In this document: one piece after another, positions 1 through 11,184 of the stretch
Layout: every line of letters starts with the position of its first letter
Position numbering within the stretch: the first letter of the stretch is position 1
NCBI GenBank assembly: GCA_036172665.1
Contig: CM069870.1
Span: 65,596,212 to 65,660,211 of the forward strand
Length of the DNA: 64,000 nucleotides
DNA from: Prosopocoilus inquinatus
Taxonomy: Eukaryota; Arthropoda; Insecta; Coleoptera; Lucanidae
Direction: 5' to 3'
Position numbers and translations under genes: made by a program
The notes under the pieces: generated by a model
Databases searched by the model: none
Seen by the model: only the letters and a program-made list of their open reading frames with translations
What the model was told of the DNA's origin: nothing

Positions 1-3000
1 CCCGGTCAGCTGGTCAATCAAGACGTTTACAATGTGCCTGGATTTATTAAAATAAATAAATGTAACTTCACTCAAAGTAATTGCAAGTTTAAGTATTTTT
101 AAATTAAAAACTAGTGCAATTCAAGAAGCGGCGGTTCGTAATTGCCGAACAAATTAAAAGCGAGGTAAGCAAATTATAATTTCTCATTCTACATCTATTT
201 TTAAAATAGTTATCAAAATTTGATATATACTTTGTCATGGATCGTAAGTAGTAATACTTTTATAGCTAAAAGTTGATTTATGTAAAAGGGAGAAAAAAGG
301 AAGAACATTTCTAACGCGCTTGCCTAATTGGTGCATAAATTTTCGGATTTATTCAACGATAGTTGATATCGTAAAACAAATAAATGTAATATTACTTGGC
401 TCCGTGAATTAAAATTTTAAATAAAATAATTATTAGACAGTTCACTTATAGAGTGAACATTGGTGGTAGTAAACGTAAAAGTTATATAATTGCATTTGTC
501 AATTAACATTTGTTTCCGTGGCCAACCATATTAACGATTTCGAAACATAAGAACTGCCAAATCTCCGTCGTTTTTTTTTTAATAAACAAATCGAATGATA
601 CATCGTTAGAAAGGTAAAAAGAATACAATTTTTCTTCAACCATTGCCTACTAGAGTTTCCAGTTAGAAAAAAAAACGAACTTTATGTCATAATTCAAAAA
701 CATGAATTTACATGGAAAATTTAGTTTAACTGTTTAATCAAGAATAAAATTCTGTACAAGTTTTACCTTTACAACTTTTCTCAAAACTCAAGAATAATCG
801 AGTTATATGTATTTAACGAAATTGTAAAAAAATAGTTTTTTTCGAAATATCTGCCCAGTCATGAACTTTATGTAAGAAACAAAAGCTGCCTTAAATTGAT
901 CACCTAAAACTACAAATCTTTCCCCATTTAACCGTCTCTCTAGCTCTGCTAGTTTCCAGGATTCCCTTGTCAAACATCGAAAAAAATTCACCCTGTATTT
1001 GTTACTTGGGTCGCCTCGAAGTCACAGAAACAAAACTATAACAAGTGTATCACCTACTTAAAATTTATTATTTTTAAATTGATTTAATTACCTAATCAAT
1101 GCCATCAAGCCATCTGACACTCAAATTTTAATTTAAGATAAGTTTATTTTGGAAAATTATTTTCGCCCTAATTCTAAAATTGAATTTCCCACCTGGCATC
1201 ATGGGCGATCCCAAACACATCGAACTGTCTGCCTGTAAGTTTAACTAACCGAAAACGCCAGTAACAGCTGAGCACCCCCCGATTTCCATATTTCAAAGAA
1301 AACTCTTAACTTAGAAACTAAATGAACCGCCATTTCACCGCGACGCGACTCGACGTTCCTTTTTATGTTTTCGTTTATTTTTCCGTCCGTTTTTTGAAAA
1401 ATGCGTCCGTCGTCTCGTGTGATACCCCAGGATTGAAAATGTTATCGAGACGGAAAAGTATCAATTTCGAAGGGGGTGACGCCCTCCCCCACCTCCCCAA
1501 CACATAAAAACACCGATCACGTCAGATTAGAAGGAGAGTTCCCTTCACAAGTTTGTGAAGTGGGGTGGTGGTATTTCTTGTCTTGCTGTACGGGGTAGGC
1601 AAAAATTGTCAGGAGAGATCCGGGCCGCCGCTTCCGGATTCGTTCCTCCGGTAATTAGTTTTAATAAATGATAGAAAACAGCTCGGCTTTCGGATTAAGA
1701 AGTTGCTCTCGGGGAGATGATAAATAAAAATTTGCGCCAAGGAAACATTTTGTAACGAGGATTTAAAAAGTCTTTTCGTTTCGTAAAAAAATTAAAGAAA
1801 TTTGACGTCACTCTTCATATGTTGTCAAATCATAATAAGTGAATGTCAATACGAACACTTAAAACTTATTACAATAAATAGTAAAACATATTATCAGTAT
1901 TGTACTGTGCTATAATGTAAAAATACCTGTGCAAGAACTCCGAATAAATTATTTATAAGCGTTTCACAAAACTTAGTGTTACCAACCTTACTTGTCAATG
2001 GCGAAAACTTCCCGTTTCCACCACAAATTTCTCACCAACAACAGTAAAAAAATATGCAAACTGTTTGACAAGGGTCTGCATACAACATAAACGTCAAGGA
2101 CAATGTATGAACACTGACGTAACAAGGAATGGGAAACCTTTCGAAACCACGTGATTTATATTTGAATATTTTCCATTTTATTCATTAATTTATAGAGAGA
2201 GAGAGAGAATACTCCAAGAATGTCCCTTTACATTCCCTTTATTATCAAGGAAACCTAAGTTATTATTTCTTAAATGGTACACTATATATTTTATTATTTA
2301 TAATAAAAATTATATAACATTACATTTAACAAATAAAAACCTGATAAATACAGGAGAACTGAACGATTTTCACTACATAATTCCAATGACACTATGAAAA
2401 CGAATGGAAAGAATCTATTTACACTGTAAAAAATTCTATTATTTTGAAGCTACATATCAAAGAAACAAATTGAATCTTAACATTTTTTAACATTAACTAA
2501 GAAAAACAAAAATGTCTTCAGTCACAAATGGCTTTAAAAAATTATAAAAATTTAAACTATTCAAAAAAAATTTTAAAAAACTTTGCTTTGTTGCTAAACA
2601 CGCATTTTCTTTTCTTTGCATGTGCAGAGTACATCTTTATACCCTTGTTTCGTTACATATCCCCATAAACTAAGAATAGTACAGATGAAAGCAGTTCAGT
2701 AACAGTTTTTGTTAAATTTATTTCATACTAATATTAGACTATATCTTTTTATGCGTATTTCAACAGGTACGCTGCCAATCCACACATCCACAAACGCACA
2801 CTCTATAGTTGGTATGAGCCAGAGGATATTCTCATTGAATCTCCAATAGAAATGAAGGGAGTAGCGTGGCTGTCGAAATACATATCGACGATTATAAACA
2901 AATTGTGATAAGAGAACTATTTTTCAATTGTTTACTCATATTCCCATAAAAGAAGCCGAGAGACAAATCTGGTAACCATGGACACAACTTCAAAGCATTA

Positions 3001-3270
3001 TCACGTTCTATCCAGCGATTATCCAACCGATTCGTAACATATTCTTACAGAAATTACCTGAAAAAAATCGTTCAGTTTCTGAATTTATTTATTTATTTTT
3101 ATTTAAATCACTAAAAGTATAAGATTCTGAGACATATAAATGTCTGAAAATATTTTACAGCACGTTCCTTAAGTTGATTATAGAGAAGTGATAATAACTC
3201 ACAAGTTATAAATCTTAAGACCATAGAATATATGGTTGGAAAGCTCGTAGAAAGCACTATCCAAATGTAC
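1..3270. other. AT-rich intergenic sequence, no gene recognised
   Basis: No reading frame here resembles a protein I know; the longest open frames are about 60 residues and look like chance. Base composition is AT-rich, with a more GC-rich patch at about 1.16-1.65 kb. A short (GA)n microsatellite lies at about 2193-2208. Confidence 0.6.
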
Positions 3271-3278
3271 TATAATAT

Positions 3279-3776
3279 ATAGGGTGTTTCATTTGAAAAA
3301 AATGACTAATTTTACAATACGCGAACTAAATCGTAGTGTTGTTGATAGTCGCTAGGTTTTCAAAAATGTGATGATGAATATTGTAAAAGTAGAGAGATTT
3401 AGAAATATTTTGGTCCAAATTGTCGTATCATTAAAATTGACAATTTAGCAGACGTTCAAACATGACTCATTTTTTGCATAAAATTAAAAATAACTCGGCA
3501 AATACTAAAAATTAGTAAGTATAAAGTATATCATTTTTATCATCTCTTCAAGGTCTAACCAAAACTGCAGTAAAATATAGAGCGTTCCATTTAAAAAATA
3601 GTAAGTTAGGTTTGTAACTTATTAAATGAATAACCTGTATATTTGAAAATAATTTTAAATTTTGCGGAATGAAAACCTACACAACTTTTGTTAAGACCTT
3701 TTCTTGATATAACGATAACGAATTTAAGGAGGCACTTTTGAATTTTTCCAGAGGTTCGAGACACCCTGTACATAAT
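3279..3776. mobile_element. Short inverted-repeat (MITE-like) element
   Basis: The left end reads TATAGGGTGTTTCATTTGAAA and the right end, read on the other strand, gives GTACAGGGTGTCTCGAAC, so the two ends share an imperfect AGGGTGTYTC terminus. A related copy of the left end (ATAGAGCGTTCCATTTAAAA) recurs inside at about 3577, suggesting an internal duplication. No coding capacity is seen. A very similar terminal motif occurs twice inside the large palindrome at 23.24-24.33 kb, so the family is repeated in this window. I infer a non-autonomous DNA transposon; the boundaries are approximate and no target duplication was proven. Confidence 0.5.
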
Positions 3777-4259
3777 GGTTTGTTCTACAGCTAGTAACGA
3801 AAAAAATATCTTATTTATACTCTTTGACCAATTCGAGTGTTAAAATGATCCGTGTATTTGAATCCTAACCAAACCAATTCCAGGATAATGAGCCTTATGA
3901 ATAAAAAGTAAGCAATTGCTTTAAGCTTTTGCTTATTAGCAAAAGCAAAAGCTGAAAAAGCAAATGCTTTAAGAAAAAGCATTTGCTGAAATGTTAGATG
4001 AATAAAAATTTCAAGCATTTGCTAGCTTTCCGGCTTCGTTTAAGCAATTGCTAGGATGATTTGTGCGGACTTGCATATCTGCTGAGCTAAAATATCTTAG
4101 GTTCTTTATCAAAGTGGTACTCGCTTTTAATAAAATATCGGATACTAGTGATACAGACAGTTGATATTGAAGCCGAATTGGACAAAAATTATTTTTGCTA
4201 AAAAATGAAAAAAAAATTATTTGTAATAAATCATATAAAAAGAGAAAGCCTTGCATATA

Positions 4260-4272
4260 ATAACTGATAATG
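4260..4272 (+). repeat. Left copy of 13-bp target-site duplication of the PLE
   Basis: ATAACTGATAATG here is identical to 5934-5946. The pair brackets the Penelope-like element exactly at its right pseudo-LTR end. Confidence 0.65.
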
Positions 4273-4616
4273 CGGAATATGATCACGACTGATCAATTAA
4301 GGAATCTATTCTATAACTGGGCTGCAGTCAAAAAAGGGGGGTTGATAATAATACTCTTTTAAAGTTCAACCGAGCTTTCGGAAAATTTATTTCCTTTATC
4401 AAGGTTTCTACAAAACAAATTTTAAAATTAATAATTAACACTAAGAACAATTTCACATGATTACTTACTCCTTAGTGAGTACAAAAGGTTAAACCACTAG
4501 TTAACATAATATTAAATTTCATTAAAAATAAATTTTGAATTTTACATTTTTTGACAGCTAAATTAAATGCGAAATTTAGAAAATTGAATAACGATAGAAA
4601 AATTGTTTATTCATTA

Positions 4617-5807
4617 TTAGGTAATACGATGTAAATTTTGATTTCCAACATCTTGATTGTCTTTCTTCTTAGTTTTAAAATTTAATAGGTAAGTATAAAT
4701 ACAACTAAGTTTCTCAATATCAGTTCTTTTGTTGATACTTTTTTTATTACAAAAAATATGGCACATTTCAATAAAAAGTCTTTGATTCAAAATTGGTTCA
4801 ATATCTAAAATATTTGCATCTTCAAAATTAATCTTATGGTCTTCATTATTGGCATGTTCAGATAAAGCACAAACATTAGGTCTAAGTCTAATATCACTTT
4901 TATGAGAAATAATTCTCGAATGAAGAGTTCTTGATGTTTGGCCAATATAAACAGAATCACAATCATGACAAGGAATTTCATAAATAGAATTAATTTGTTT
5001 GAATTTGTTAAATGGATCTTTAACTTTTGTAAAAAGAGACTTAATTGTTAATAAATTTTTAGTTGCAATCTGAATGTTTTTGTTTTTTAGTGCTTTTATT
5101 AGTTGAGATGTAAGATGAAGTATGAATATTAAAGATCTAAAAATTTTACCAACATTAATTGTTTGTGAATTATTATTAATTTGAGAAATAGGTTCTAGTC
5201 TCTGTGGAGTATTGAAAATTAACTTATTTAGCATTGCAAAAGGATAACTATTTTGTATGAGAATATTTTTTAATTTGTGCAAATTTTTGTTCAACAAAGA
5301 AGGATGAGAAATTTTTTCTATACGATTTTTTAATCCTAAAATCATGTTAATTTTCATTTTATATGGATGACAAGAATGAAAGTTAATATAACGCCCAGAA
5401 CTAATAGGTTTCGTGTACCAATCAATAATGATTTTATTGTTTTCTGAACGAATAACTTTCGTGTCCAAGAAAGGAACACTCCTGTCTGTTTCCTTTTCAA
5501 TAGTAAATTGAATATTAGGATTATAATTGTTAAAAACCGTTAAAATCTCATCAATACCTTCTTGGGGAACTACACAAATAATATCATCAACATATTTTTT
5601 GAGCCAAGGAATTTCAAATGATAACTTTGGTATGCATTCAATTAATAAATCATCCGTAACATATTGAACAATAATTGGAGATATATTAGCACCCATAGGT
5701 GTTCCAAGAATTTGTTTATAATAAATATTATTGAGTTTGAAATAAGTGGAATCAAAAAGAAATTTTATTATTAATATTAATTTTTCTTTTGATAAGTTAC
5801 TTACCAA
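4617..5807 (-). CDS. Penelope-like reverse transcriptase/GIY-YIG protein, 5'-truncated (396 aa)
   Basis: PLE proteins copy their RNA with a telomerase-related reverse transcriptase and cut target DNA with a GIY-YIG endonuclease. Here only the later palm of the polymerase remains: GTPMGANISP near residues 35-44, the catalytic YVDD at 72-75 and VPFLDTKV near 108-115. A linker follows, then the nuclease signature IYEIPCHDCDSVYIGQ at about 275-290 (the GIY position is IYE, the YIG is intact), with a following helix ending near residue 350. The N-terminal DKG region and the first catalytic aspartate motif are missing, because the frame runs straight into the inverted pseudo-LTR at 5823. The frame start is a TTG after the truncation and is not a natural start. 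The open frame suggests a fairly recent insertion, but the protein cannot be an active polymerase. Confidence 0.85.
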   Translation of the reverse strand: MVSNLSKEKLILIIKFLFDSTYFKLNNIYYKQILGTPMGANISPIIVQYVTDDLLIECIPKLSFEIPWLKKYVDDIICVVPQEGIDEILTVFNNYNPNIQFTIEKETDRSVPFLDTKVIRSENNKIIIDWYTKPISSGRYINFHSCHPYKMKINMILGLKNRIEKISHPSLLNKNLHKLKNILIQNSYPFAMLNKLIFNTPQRLEPISQINNNSQTINVGKIFRSLIFILHLTSQLIKALKNKNIQIATKNLLTIKSLFTKVKDPFNKFKQINSIYEIPCHDCDSVYIGQTSRTLHSRIISHKSDIRLRPNVCALSEHANNEDHKINFEDANILDIEPILNQRLFIEMCHIFCNKKSINKRTDIEKLSCIYTYLLNFKTKKKDNQDVGNQNLHRIT

Positions 5808-5835
5808 AGATATTTGTTCCCAGTTTTGTAGAAAC

Positions 5836-5867
5836 CTTGATAAAGGAAATAAATTTTCCGAAAGCTC
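5836..5867 (+). ncRNA. Degenerate hammerhead-like motif in the PLE pseudo-LTR
   Basis: The order matches PLE hammerheads: TTGATAA in place of CUGANGA, a GGAAA/TTTCC stem II, then GAAA followed by GCTC, which gives the tiny palindromic stem III (AGCT). Two core positions differ from consensus, so activity is doubtful. The inverted copy lies at about 4372-4403 on the other strand. Confidence 0.4.
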
Positions 5868-5933
5868 GGTTGAACTTTAAAAGAGTATTATTATCAGCCC
5901 CTCTTTTTCGACTGCAGCCCAGTTATAGAATAG

Positions 5934-5946
5934 ATAACTGATAATG
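5934..5946 (+). repeat. Right copy of 13-bp target-site duplication of the PLE
   Basis: It is identical to 4260-4272 and starts at the first base after the right pseudo-LTR. Confidence 0.65.
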
Positions 5947-6524
5947 ATATGAAAATGTTTAACGTTTCATTTACAACTAAACAAGCAGTAAAAAAAAGCA
6001 ATAAGGGTTGGGACTATTATTTTCGCAGAATTTACTTTTTCACTCCCTTCGAATGACAGTTATCTCTTCAATTTTTTTTTAATGAATGTAACGCATTTTA
6101 ATATCAACGAACAAAATTTTAAAATTAAATATTTTAAATCAAATGGAAATCATTTGATTCTTGATAAAACGTACAAACGTATGTTACGTGATGTTGGCTG
6201 TATCTAATAAGTAAAAAATTATTATCGTGCAAATGTGATGAATACGAATTTATAAGTGTTTCAAGCAAATGCAAGGCTGGGGTAGAGTAGCCTTAAAATT
6301 TTTCAAGCAAATGCTTAAAAGAAAAAGCAATTACTCCTTTTATTCATACAACATTAAGCAAATACTTGAAACTTTTAAGCAAAACCTTTTACTATAAGTG
6401 TTTTCTTAGTGTCGTAGCAATTGCTACAAGGTCAAGTAATTGCTAAATATTTTATTCTTTCGATATTAAGCATTTACTAGTAAATTTCAAGGAAAAGCAA
6501 TTGCTTAAACTTTATTCATAAGGC

Positions 6525-8400
6525 CCAATAACTTAAACGCAAAGAAATTATTGGAACGTTGGAAATTTGTCAATCCAGTTCAAGGTCATTAGTGCGCACC
6601 AATGACCTTAGAACCACGACGGAATTTCCAAATTTAAAGTCCACGGTTTGTTTAATTAACTTCGAATGACACTTTGCGAATACACCCTCGTATTTATAAG
6701 GCAAGCATTAACTTATTAATTTACTTCAAGGAAGATTATGTTGTTGTCTCTCACATGCTCGTGTGCGTACAAGTAAATCCAAACCCGCCGTACAATTTTG
6801 CGCCCCCTATTTTCCCCTTCAGCCCTTAACCCGCCGTAAAATTTTATGCGTGCGAGCTCATCATCACTCGGTTATGACGGAGGTTTGCGTCTTCTTCATC
6901 CTAATGAAGAAAGAAGTGCCTGGCACGATTCGCACCCCGCCGAAACCGACCGCCGAATTTTAATTAAAGAATGGCCGCACGCATAAATATTTGACTTGGC
7001 GCTAGGTAAACGCACGGACGTTATCAATGCGATTAATTAATAATTTGTTACCGGCACAACAACGCTCGCGCAGAGGAGATAACGAGGTTTTAATTACTGT
7101 GCGAAATCGATTTATTTGGTTGGCCCCGTAGTGCGTAAGCACGTGTGACGTCGTCATCACCGCGCTTCAGCAATTAGATTATCGGGGGAAGTACCTAAAA
7201 TTCGCTTCGGAAAATTGGCACACGAGAATGGGCCGAACGTGGGCACAACTTAATTAGAAACTTGCGGCGTTTATTGAAGACGTGCAAACGCGCCATTGTT
7301 TGCAATTAACCAACCCCCCATGAAATCGACGACTCAATTTTCCGATGGTCTGAAAAGTAAGTGTGTAACTTTACAGTCGTCTGAAAATTGACTAACGCGG
7401 GGGTGGGGTGGGGGGGTAAAACTTTATTAGCGAGGAGATGCTGCAGCTTTCATTGAAGGAAGGAATTTTCAATTGCTTTCAGTTCGAATGGTAAATGTAA
7501 TTTTTCAGGAGGCGACGCGACGCGACGCGATGACAGGAAATTGTTACTTGTTACGTACGCAGCTGAAGGCCAAAGTACTGACTGAATTCTACCTGGATCT
7601 AGTTGAGATAGTTTCAGGCGAAACTTTCAGAATTATTCTAATTCACTTTCGAATTTGACGCGAACAGACGTAACAAGTGCATATGAAATGAAGTTGCTTC
7701 CAAGAGGTGCAGAAGTCATCATAAAGTTTAAAATCATATAAAATAAAGTGACCTAATAGAATAAAGATATTTTCAGAAGTATTATAAGGGTGAAGATAGA
7801 TAATGCTCTGCCTACAGTAACTAATTATTCATTGGAAGAAAATAGGAAACGTTTAAATAAGAATTTTCATTCGAAGTCGTTTCGGAAATCCAAGGGCGAG
7901 GGCAAGGAAGGGGAGGAACAGTAAGAAATCGAGCAAGAAGGCAAACAAAGTGAAGAAAACTGGTGTAGAAACAAGATTTGTGCTGAGGAAATTAACTTGC
8001 AGCACAGCCAGCAGCCGCAATCGTGATGGATATGGGTATTCATTAAACGCGACAATAAATGAAATGACTCACTTTATGCAACGATCACCAAGTGTGTACA
8101 GTCCTTAATATTGCACCAGACAAGTTAAACCACGGAATTTAATGTTCAACCAAATATTAAAATGTTAGCATCTTGACTTTATGTAAATGATTAATTAATT
8201 GTAAATTCATAACCAAAAACCTTTAAAGTAATGCAAATTAACCGTTTGTGGATCCATCAAAAGCTGTAAAGTGATCCGAACATGAATTTAAGCATAGCGT
8301 GCGGCGCCCAAAAGAATACGATTGTAACAATTAAATTTGCTAAATTCGGCTTAAGGCCGTAGCCGCAAGTAAGGGTATTTCCCACCTGTTTACAATCGCG
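6525..8400. other. Intergenic sequence, no gene recognised
   Basis: This stretch has patches of near-balanced base composition (about 6.58-7.45 kb) including a G-rich run near 7405-7415. It could be conserved non-coding or regulatory DNA of a host gene, but no coding or RNA feature can be shown. Confidence 0.5.
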
Positions 8401-8404
8401 TACG

Positions 8405-8690
8405 GTCGGTTCTATTCTGCACCACCATTGACGTGTGAAGAAGTCAAACGCAAATGACCCCAGTTCCAAGACTGCGTCCCATTCAAACAATACCACCAGT
8501 CGCGGGGGATATCGCCAAACAACTGACTTTCGCCAGGCACATCGCAAACTAATAAGGCCAAAAATGACGACCACCTTTCGAAGCGAGGAAGGTCTGCACG
8601 AATCGAAAACATCGTGACATTAGCAGGAACCAACCGAATATAAGATGATATAAAGAAGGTCGAGCGTGAACGCAATTTAATCTCTGTCGA
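8405..8690. repeat. Dispersed repeat family, copy 1
   Basis: The block contains GGGATATCGCCAAACAACTG, then CAGGCACATCGCAAACTAA and TAAGGCC, and later AACCAACCGAATATAAGATG and GAAGGTCGAGCGTGAACGC. Related text in the same order occurs at 36.58-36.82 kb, and the first part occurs at 14.14-14.27 kb. All copies lack convincing coding capacity. I infer an old dispersed element of unknown class. Confidence 0.5.
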
Positions 8691-8912
8691 AATAACAGCA
8701 TGTAAAAAACTGTAACTCTAATGATCTAGTCACGAAAAAGAAGAATATGTCGGCAGCATTTTACGACTGTTTTCGTTGATTCGAAGGAATCTGTGTTGGT
8801 ATTGTTTTATTTTATTCCTCATCGATTTTTAATTACATACAATTCAATTCATAGAATTGTCAAAAGTTGCAAAATAAATCAGCACAATAAACTACTTATA
8901 GTAAGCATAAGA

Positions 8913-8940
8913 ATATTGTAATATATATATATTACAATAT
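8913..8940. repeat. Perfect 28-bp AT palindrome at the PLE array edge
   Basis: Each base from 8913 to 8940 pairs with its mirror position, centred on an (AT)n core. It directly abuts the left end of the PLE array at 8941. It may be the target or a junction product of insertion, since the right edge of the array also runs into ATATATA. Confidence 0.7.
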
Positions 8941-9003
8941 ATGCTGTAGTATTCTTCCGGGTAGTCCTCCGCGTTGAGTTCTCTAAAGAACTATTTGTCT
9001 TCT

Positions 9004-9040
9004 GACAACGTTTCGGCAAGGTCTCACTTGCCATCTTCAG
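9004..9040 (-). ncRNA. Hammerhead ribozyme motif, PLE inverted copy
   Basis: Read on the minus strand: CTGAAGA (the CUGANGA core), a perfect 6-bp stem II (GGCAAG/CTTGCC), GAAA, then CGTTGTC with cleavage expected after GTC. PLE pseudo-LTRs are known to encode such minimal hammerheads with very short stem III. Confidence 0.7.
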
Positions 9041-10710
9041 GTCTTCGCTGCTGCTTGCCTGCTTCTGCTCCTCGTCGTTACTCGAGTCACAGTGGCTTCT
9101 GGTCGCGCTGGTGGTGGTTTAAGTACCGTGTTGCGGTCACGCGTCGTTACGCTTGGTGGTTTTTCCGCTTGACTTCTTGTTGTTGGTTGATTGGGTCGTG
9201 CCTGTTGACTGCTTTCTCCTAATCCTGATGGTCCGGGGTTCGCTGGTTTCTGGCTTCGGGTTACGGGTCCTCGACGGTCGGTGGATTTTCGGATCACTGG
9301 CCTCCAGGTGGGTGGTAGTCGTAAGGCATCATCTCTGGTGTTTAAGTTCATCTGATGTTTCTCGATTTCTATCGCTTCTCGGATGATGCGTTTGGTCTTG
9401 TGTTCTACGCTGGCAATTGTTCTGGTGTTGTCGAAATCTATTTTGTGTGAAGTCGCTTTTACGTGTTGTGCCAATGATGATGTTTTCTCGTCCTTCTCGA
9501 CGGCCTTTCGATGTTCTTCTCTCCTGACGCTTATTTTTCTATTTGTTTGGCCTATGTAGACCTTGTCGCAATCTTGACAGGGAATTCCGTACACGCCTTG
9601 GCTTTCCAGTTGTATTTTAGTTTTGACTGTTGGCAGGATGTTTCCAATTTTCTTGTCGGTGTTGAATGATGTCCGGATATTGTGTTTCTTGAGTATTCTG
9701 CTGATCTTCTCTGTTGTCCCTTTAACAAATGGTAGGCATGCTGTTCCTACTATATCTTTTTCCTCTTCCTGTGTCTTGGGTTTGCGTTGGTGTTCGGGTT
9801 TCCTGATTTGTTTGTCCTGATATCCATTTTTTATTAAAGATGAGCGGATTTTCTTCATTTCTTCTACCTTGTTTTCTGAGTCAGCCAATCTTTGGGACCG
9901 GATGACGAGGGTCCTTACCACTGATTGCAATTGTGCTGGATTGTGATGTGATTGTGCGTTCAGGTACCGTTCCGTGTGGGTTGGTTTTCGGTATACGGAA
10001 TGTCCAAGGCTTCCATCTGGTTTTTTCTTTATAAGTACATCGAGGAATGGAAGTTCGTTGTTTTCTTCGATTTCCATCGTGAACTTGATCTTCGGATGGA
10101 TTTCATTCAGGTGTTGCAGAAATCTTCGTAGTTGTTCTTCTCCATGCTTCCATATTATGAAGGTGTCGTCCATATATCTGAGCCACAGGTGTGGTTTGTG
10201 ACTTGCGGTATCGATGGCCCGTACTTCGAAATCCTCCATGAATAAGTTGGCGATTACAGGAGATAATGCTGATCCCATGGGTGATCCTTCTACTTGTTTA
10301 TAACGTTGGTTCTTGAAGATGAAGTAGGTGTTCTTCAAGCAGTGCTTCACCAGGTCCATGGTGTCGTCTGGGATGTGGTGTTTTAGATGAATGATATCCA
10401 CTGCTTCGTCTATTGGTATGTTGGTGAATAGTGAGACCACGTCGAAACTTACTAGCAGATCTCCTGGTTCTACGGTGAAGTCCTTTATACGCTCGATGAA
10501 GTGGCCTGCGTTCTTTACGTAGGATTCTGCTTCTTCGGCGTATGGCTGCAGTCGTTTGGCCAAGAATTGGAAATTGGAAACATCCTGCCAACAGTCAAAA
10601 CTAAAATACAACTGGAAAGCCAAGGCGTGTACGGAATTCCCTGTCAAGATTGCGACAAGGTCTACATAGGCCAAACAAATAGAAAAATAAGCGTCAGGAG
10701 AGAAGAACAT
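9037..10710 (-). CDS. Penelope-like RT/GIY-YIG protein, 5'-truncated inverted copy (557 aa)
   Basis: From about residue 50 onward this frame matches the full-length copy at 11187-13688: motif A SFDVVSLF, GSPMGSALSP, the catalytic YMDD, LPFLDVLIKKK, then the GIY-YIG nuclease YGIPCQDCDKVYIGQ. The first 50 residues are an artefact: they are translated from the antisense strand of the neighbouring plus-strand GIY-YIG fragment across the inversion junction near 10569. Unlike the full-length copy, this one keeps PMG in the GSPMG motif. It also keeps the basic tail of about 60 residues rich in T, R, S and P that the full-length copy has lost by frameshift. It lacks the N-terminal DKG region and so should not be an active element protein. 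Confidence 0.85.
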   Translation of the reverse strand: MFFSPDAYFSICLAYVDLVAILTGNSVHALAFQLYFSFDCWQDVSNFQFLAKRLQPYAEEAESYVKNAGHFIERIKDFTVEPGDLLVSFDVVSLFTNIPIDEAVDIIHLKHHIPDDTMDLVKHCLKNTYFIFKNQRYKQVEGSPMGSALSPVIANLFMEDFEVRAIDTASHKPHLWLRYMDDTFIIWKHGEEQLRRFLQHLNEIHPKIKFTMEIEENNELPFLDVLIKKKPDGSLGHSVYRKPTHTERYLNAQSHHNPAQLQSVVRTLVIRSQRLADSENKVEEMKKIRSSLIKNGYQDKQIRKPEHQRKPKTQEEEKDIVGTACLPFVKGTTEKISRILKKHNIRTSFNTDKKIGNILPTVKTKIQLESQGVYGIPCQDCDKVYIGQTNRKISVRREEHRKAVEKDEKTSSLAQHVKATSHKIDFDNTRTIASVEHKTKRIIREAIEIEKHQMNLNTRDDALRLPPTWRPVIRKSTDRRGPVTRSQKPANPGPSGLGESSQQARPNQPTTRSQAEKPPSVTTRDRNTVLKPPPARPEATVTRVTTRSRSRQAAAKT

Positions 10711-11184
10711 CGAAAGGCCGTCGAGAAGGACGAGAAAACATCATCATTGGCACAACACGTAAAAGCGACTTCACACAAAATAGATTTCGACAACACCAGA
10801 ACAATTGCCAGCGTAGAACACAAGACCAAACGCATCATCCGAGAAGCGATAGAAATCGAAAAACATCAGATGAACTTAAACACCAGAGATGATGCCTTAC
10901 GACTACCACCCACCTGGAGGCCAGTGATCCGAAAATCCACCGACCGTCGAGGACCAGTAACCCGAAGCCAGAAACCAGCGAACCCCGGACCATCAGGATT
11001 AGGAGAAAGCAGTCAACAGGCACGACCCAATCAACCAACAACAAGAAGTCAAGCGGAAAAACCACCAAGCGTAACGACGCGTGACCGCAACACGGTACTT
11101 AAACCACCACCAGCGCGACCAGAAGCCACTGTGACTCGAGTAACGACGAGGAGCAGAAGCAGGCAAGCAGCAGCGAAGACCTGA
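10501..11184 (+). CDS. PLE C-terminal GIY-YIG fragment (227 aa)
   Basis: Residues from about 26 on match the C-terminal third of the PLE protein: IGNILPTVKTK, the endonuclease signature YGIPCQDCDKVYIGQ, RREEHRKAVEK, AIEIEKH and then the low-complexity basic tail ending RSRSRQAAAKT. The first ~25 residues come from antisense of the adjoining inverted copy and are not natural. The stop lies inside the hammerhead region of the pseudo-LTR, three bases before the next copy's ATG at 11187. The nuclease domain is complete, but no reverse transcriptase is attached. It overlaps the minus-strand frame 9037-10710 over 10501-10710. Confidence 0.8.
   Translation: MACVLYVGFCFFGVWLQSFGQELEIGNILPTVKTKIQLESQGVYGIPCQDCDKVYIGQTNRKISVRREEHRKAVEKDEKTSSLAQHVKATSHKIDFDNTRTIASVEHKTKRIIREAIEIEKHQMNLNTRDDALRLPPTWRPVIRKSTDRRGPVTRSQKPANPGPSGLGESSQQARPNQPTTRSQAEKPPSVTTRDRNTVLKPPPARPEATVTRVTTRSRSRQAAAKT

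Larger units (their letters stand above)
4273..5933 (-). mobile_element. Truncated Penelope-like element with inverted pseudo-LTRs
   Basis: The unit is bounded by two 111-bp inverted copies of one sequence (4306-4416 and 5823-5933) that surround a minus-strand reverse transcriptase/GIY-YIG frame. The 13-bp sequence ATAACTGATAATG occurs at 4260-4272 and again at 5934-5946, immediately outside, and is the likely target-site duplication. A 33-bp segment (4273-4305) lies between the left duplication and the left pseudo-LTR; unequal ends of this kind are reported for Penelope elements. The reading frame enters the right pseudo-LTR directly, so the 5' half of the gene was lost before or during insertion. 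Each pseudo-LTR contains a degenerate hammerhead-like segment. Confidence 0.85.
3892..6524. mobile_element. TIR element with AGCAATTGCT-type subterminal repeats, split by a PLE
   Basis: Both ends carry the same sequence in opposite orientation: GCCTTATGAATAAA followed a few bases in by TAAGCAATTGCTT (left about 3892-3924, right about 6494-6524). About 150 bp inside the left end and 270 bp inside the right end are packed with variants of the palindrome AAGCAATTGCTT, such as AAGCAAATGCTT, AAGCATTTGCT and AGCAATTGCTA. Dense subterminal copies of a short palindrome are typical of transposase-binding arrays in DNA transposons. No transposase is visible; the central part is occupied by a Penelope-like element (4273-5933). 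I infer a non-autonomous DNA transposon of unknown superfamily. Confidence 0.55.
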
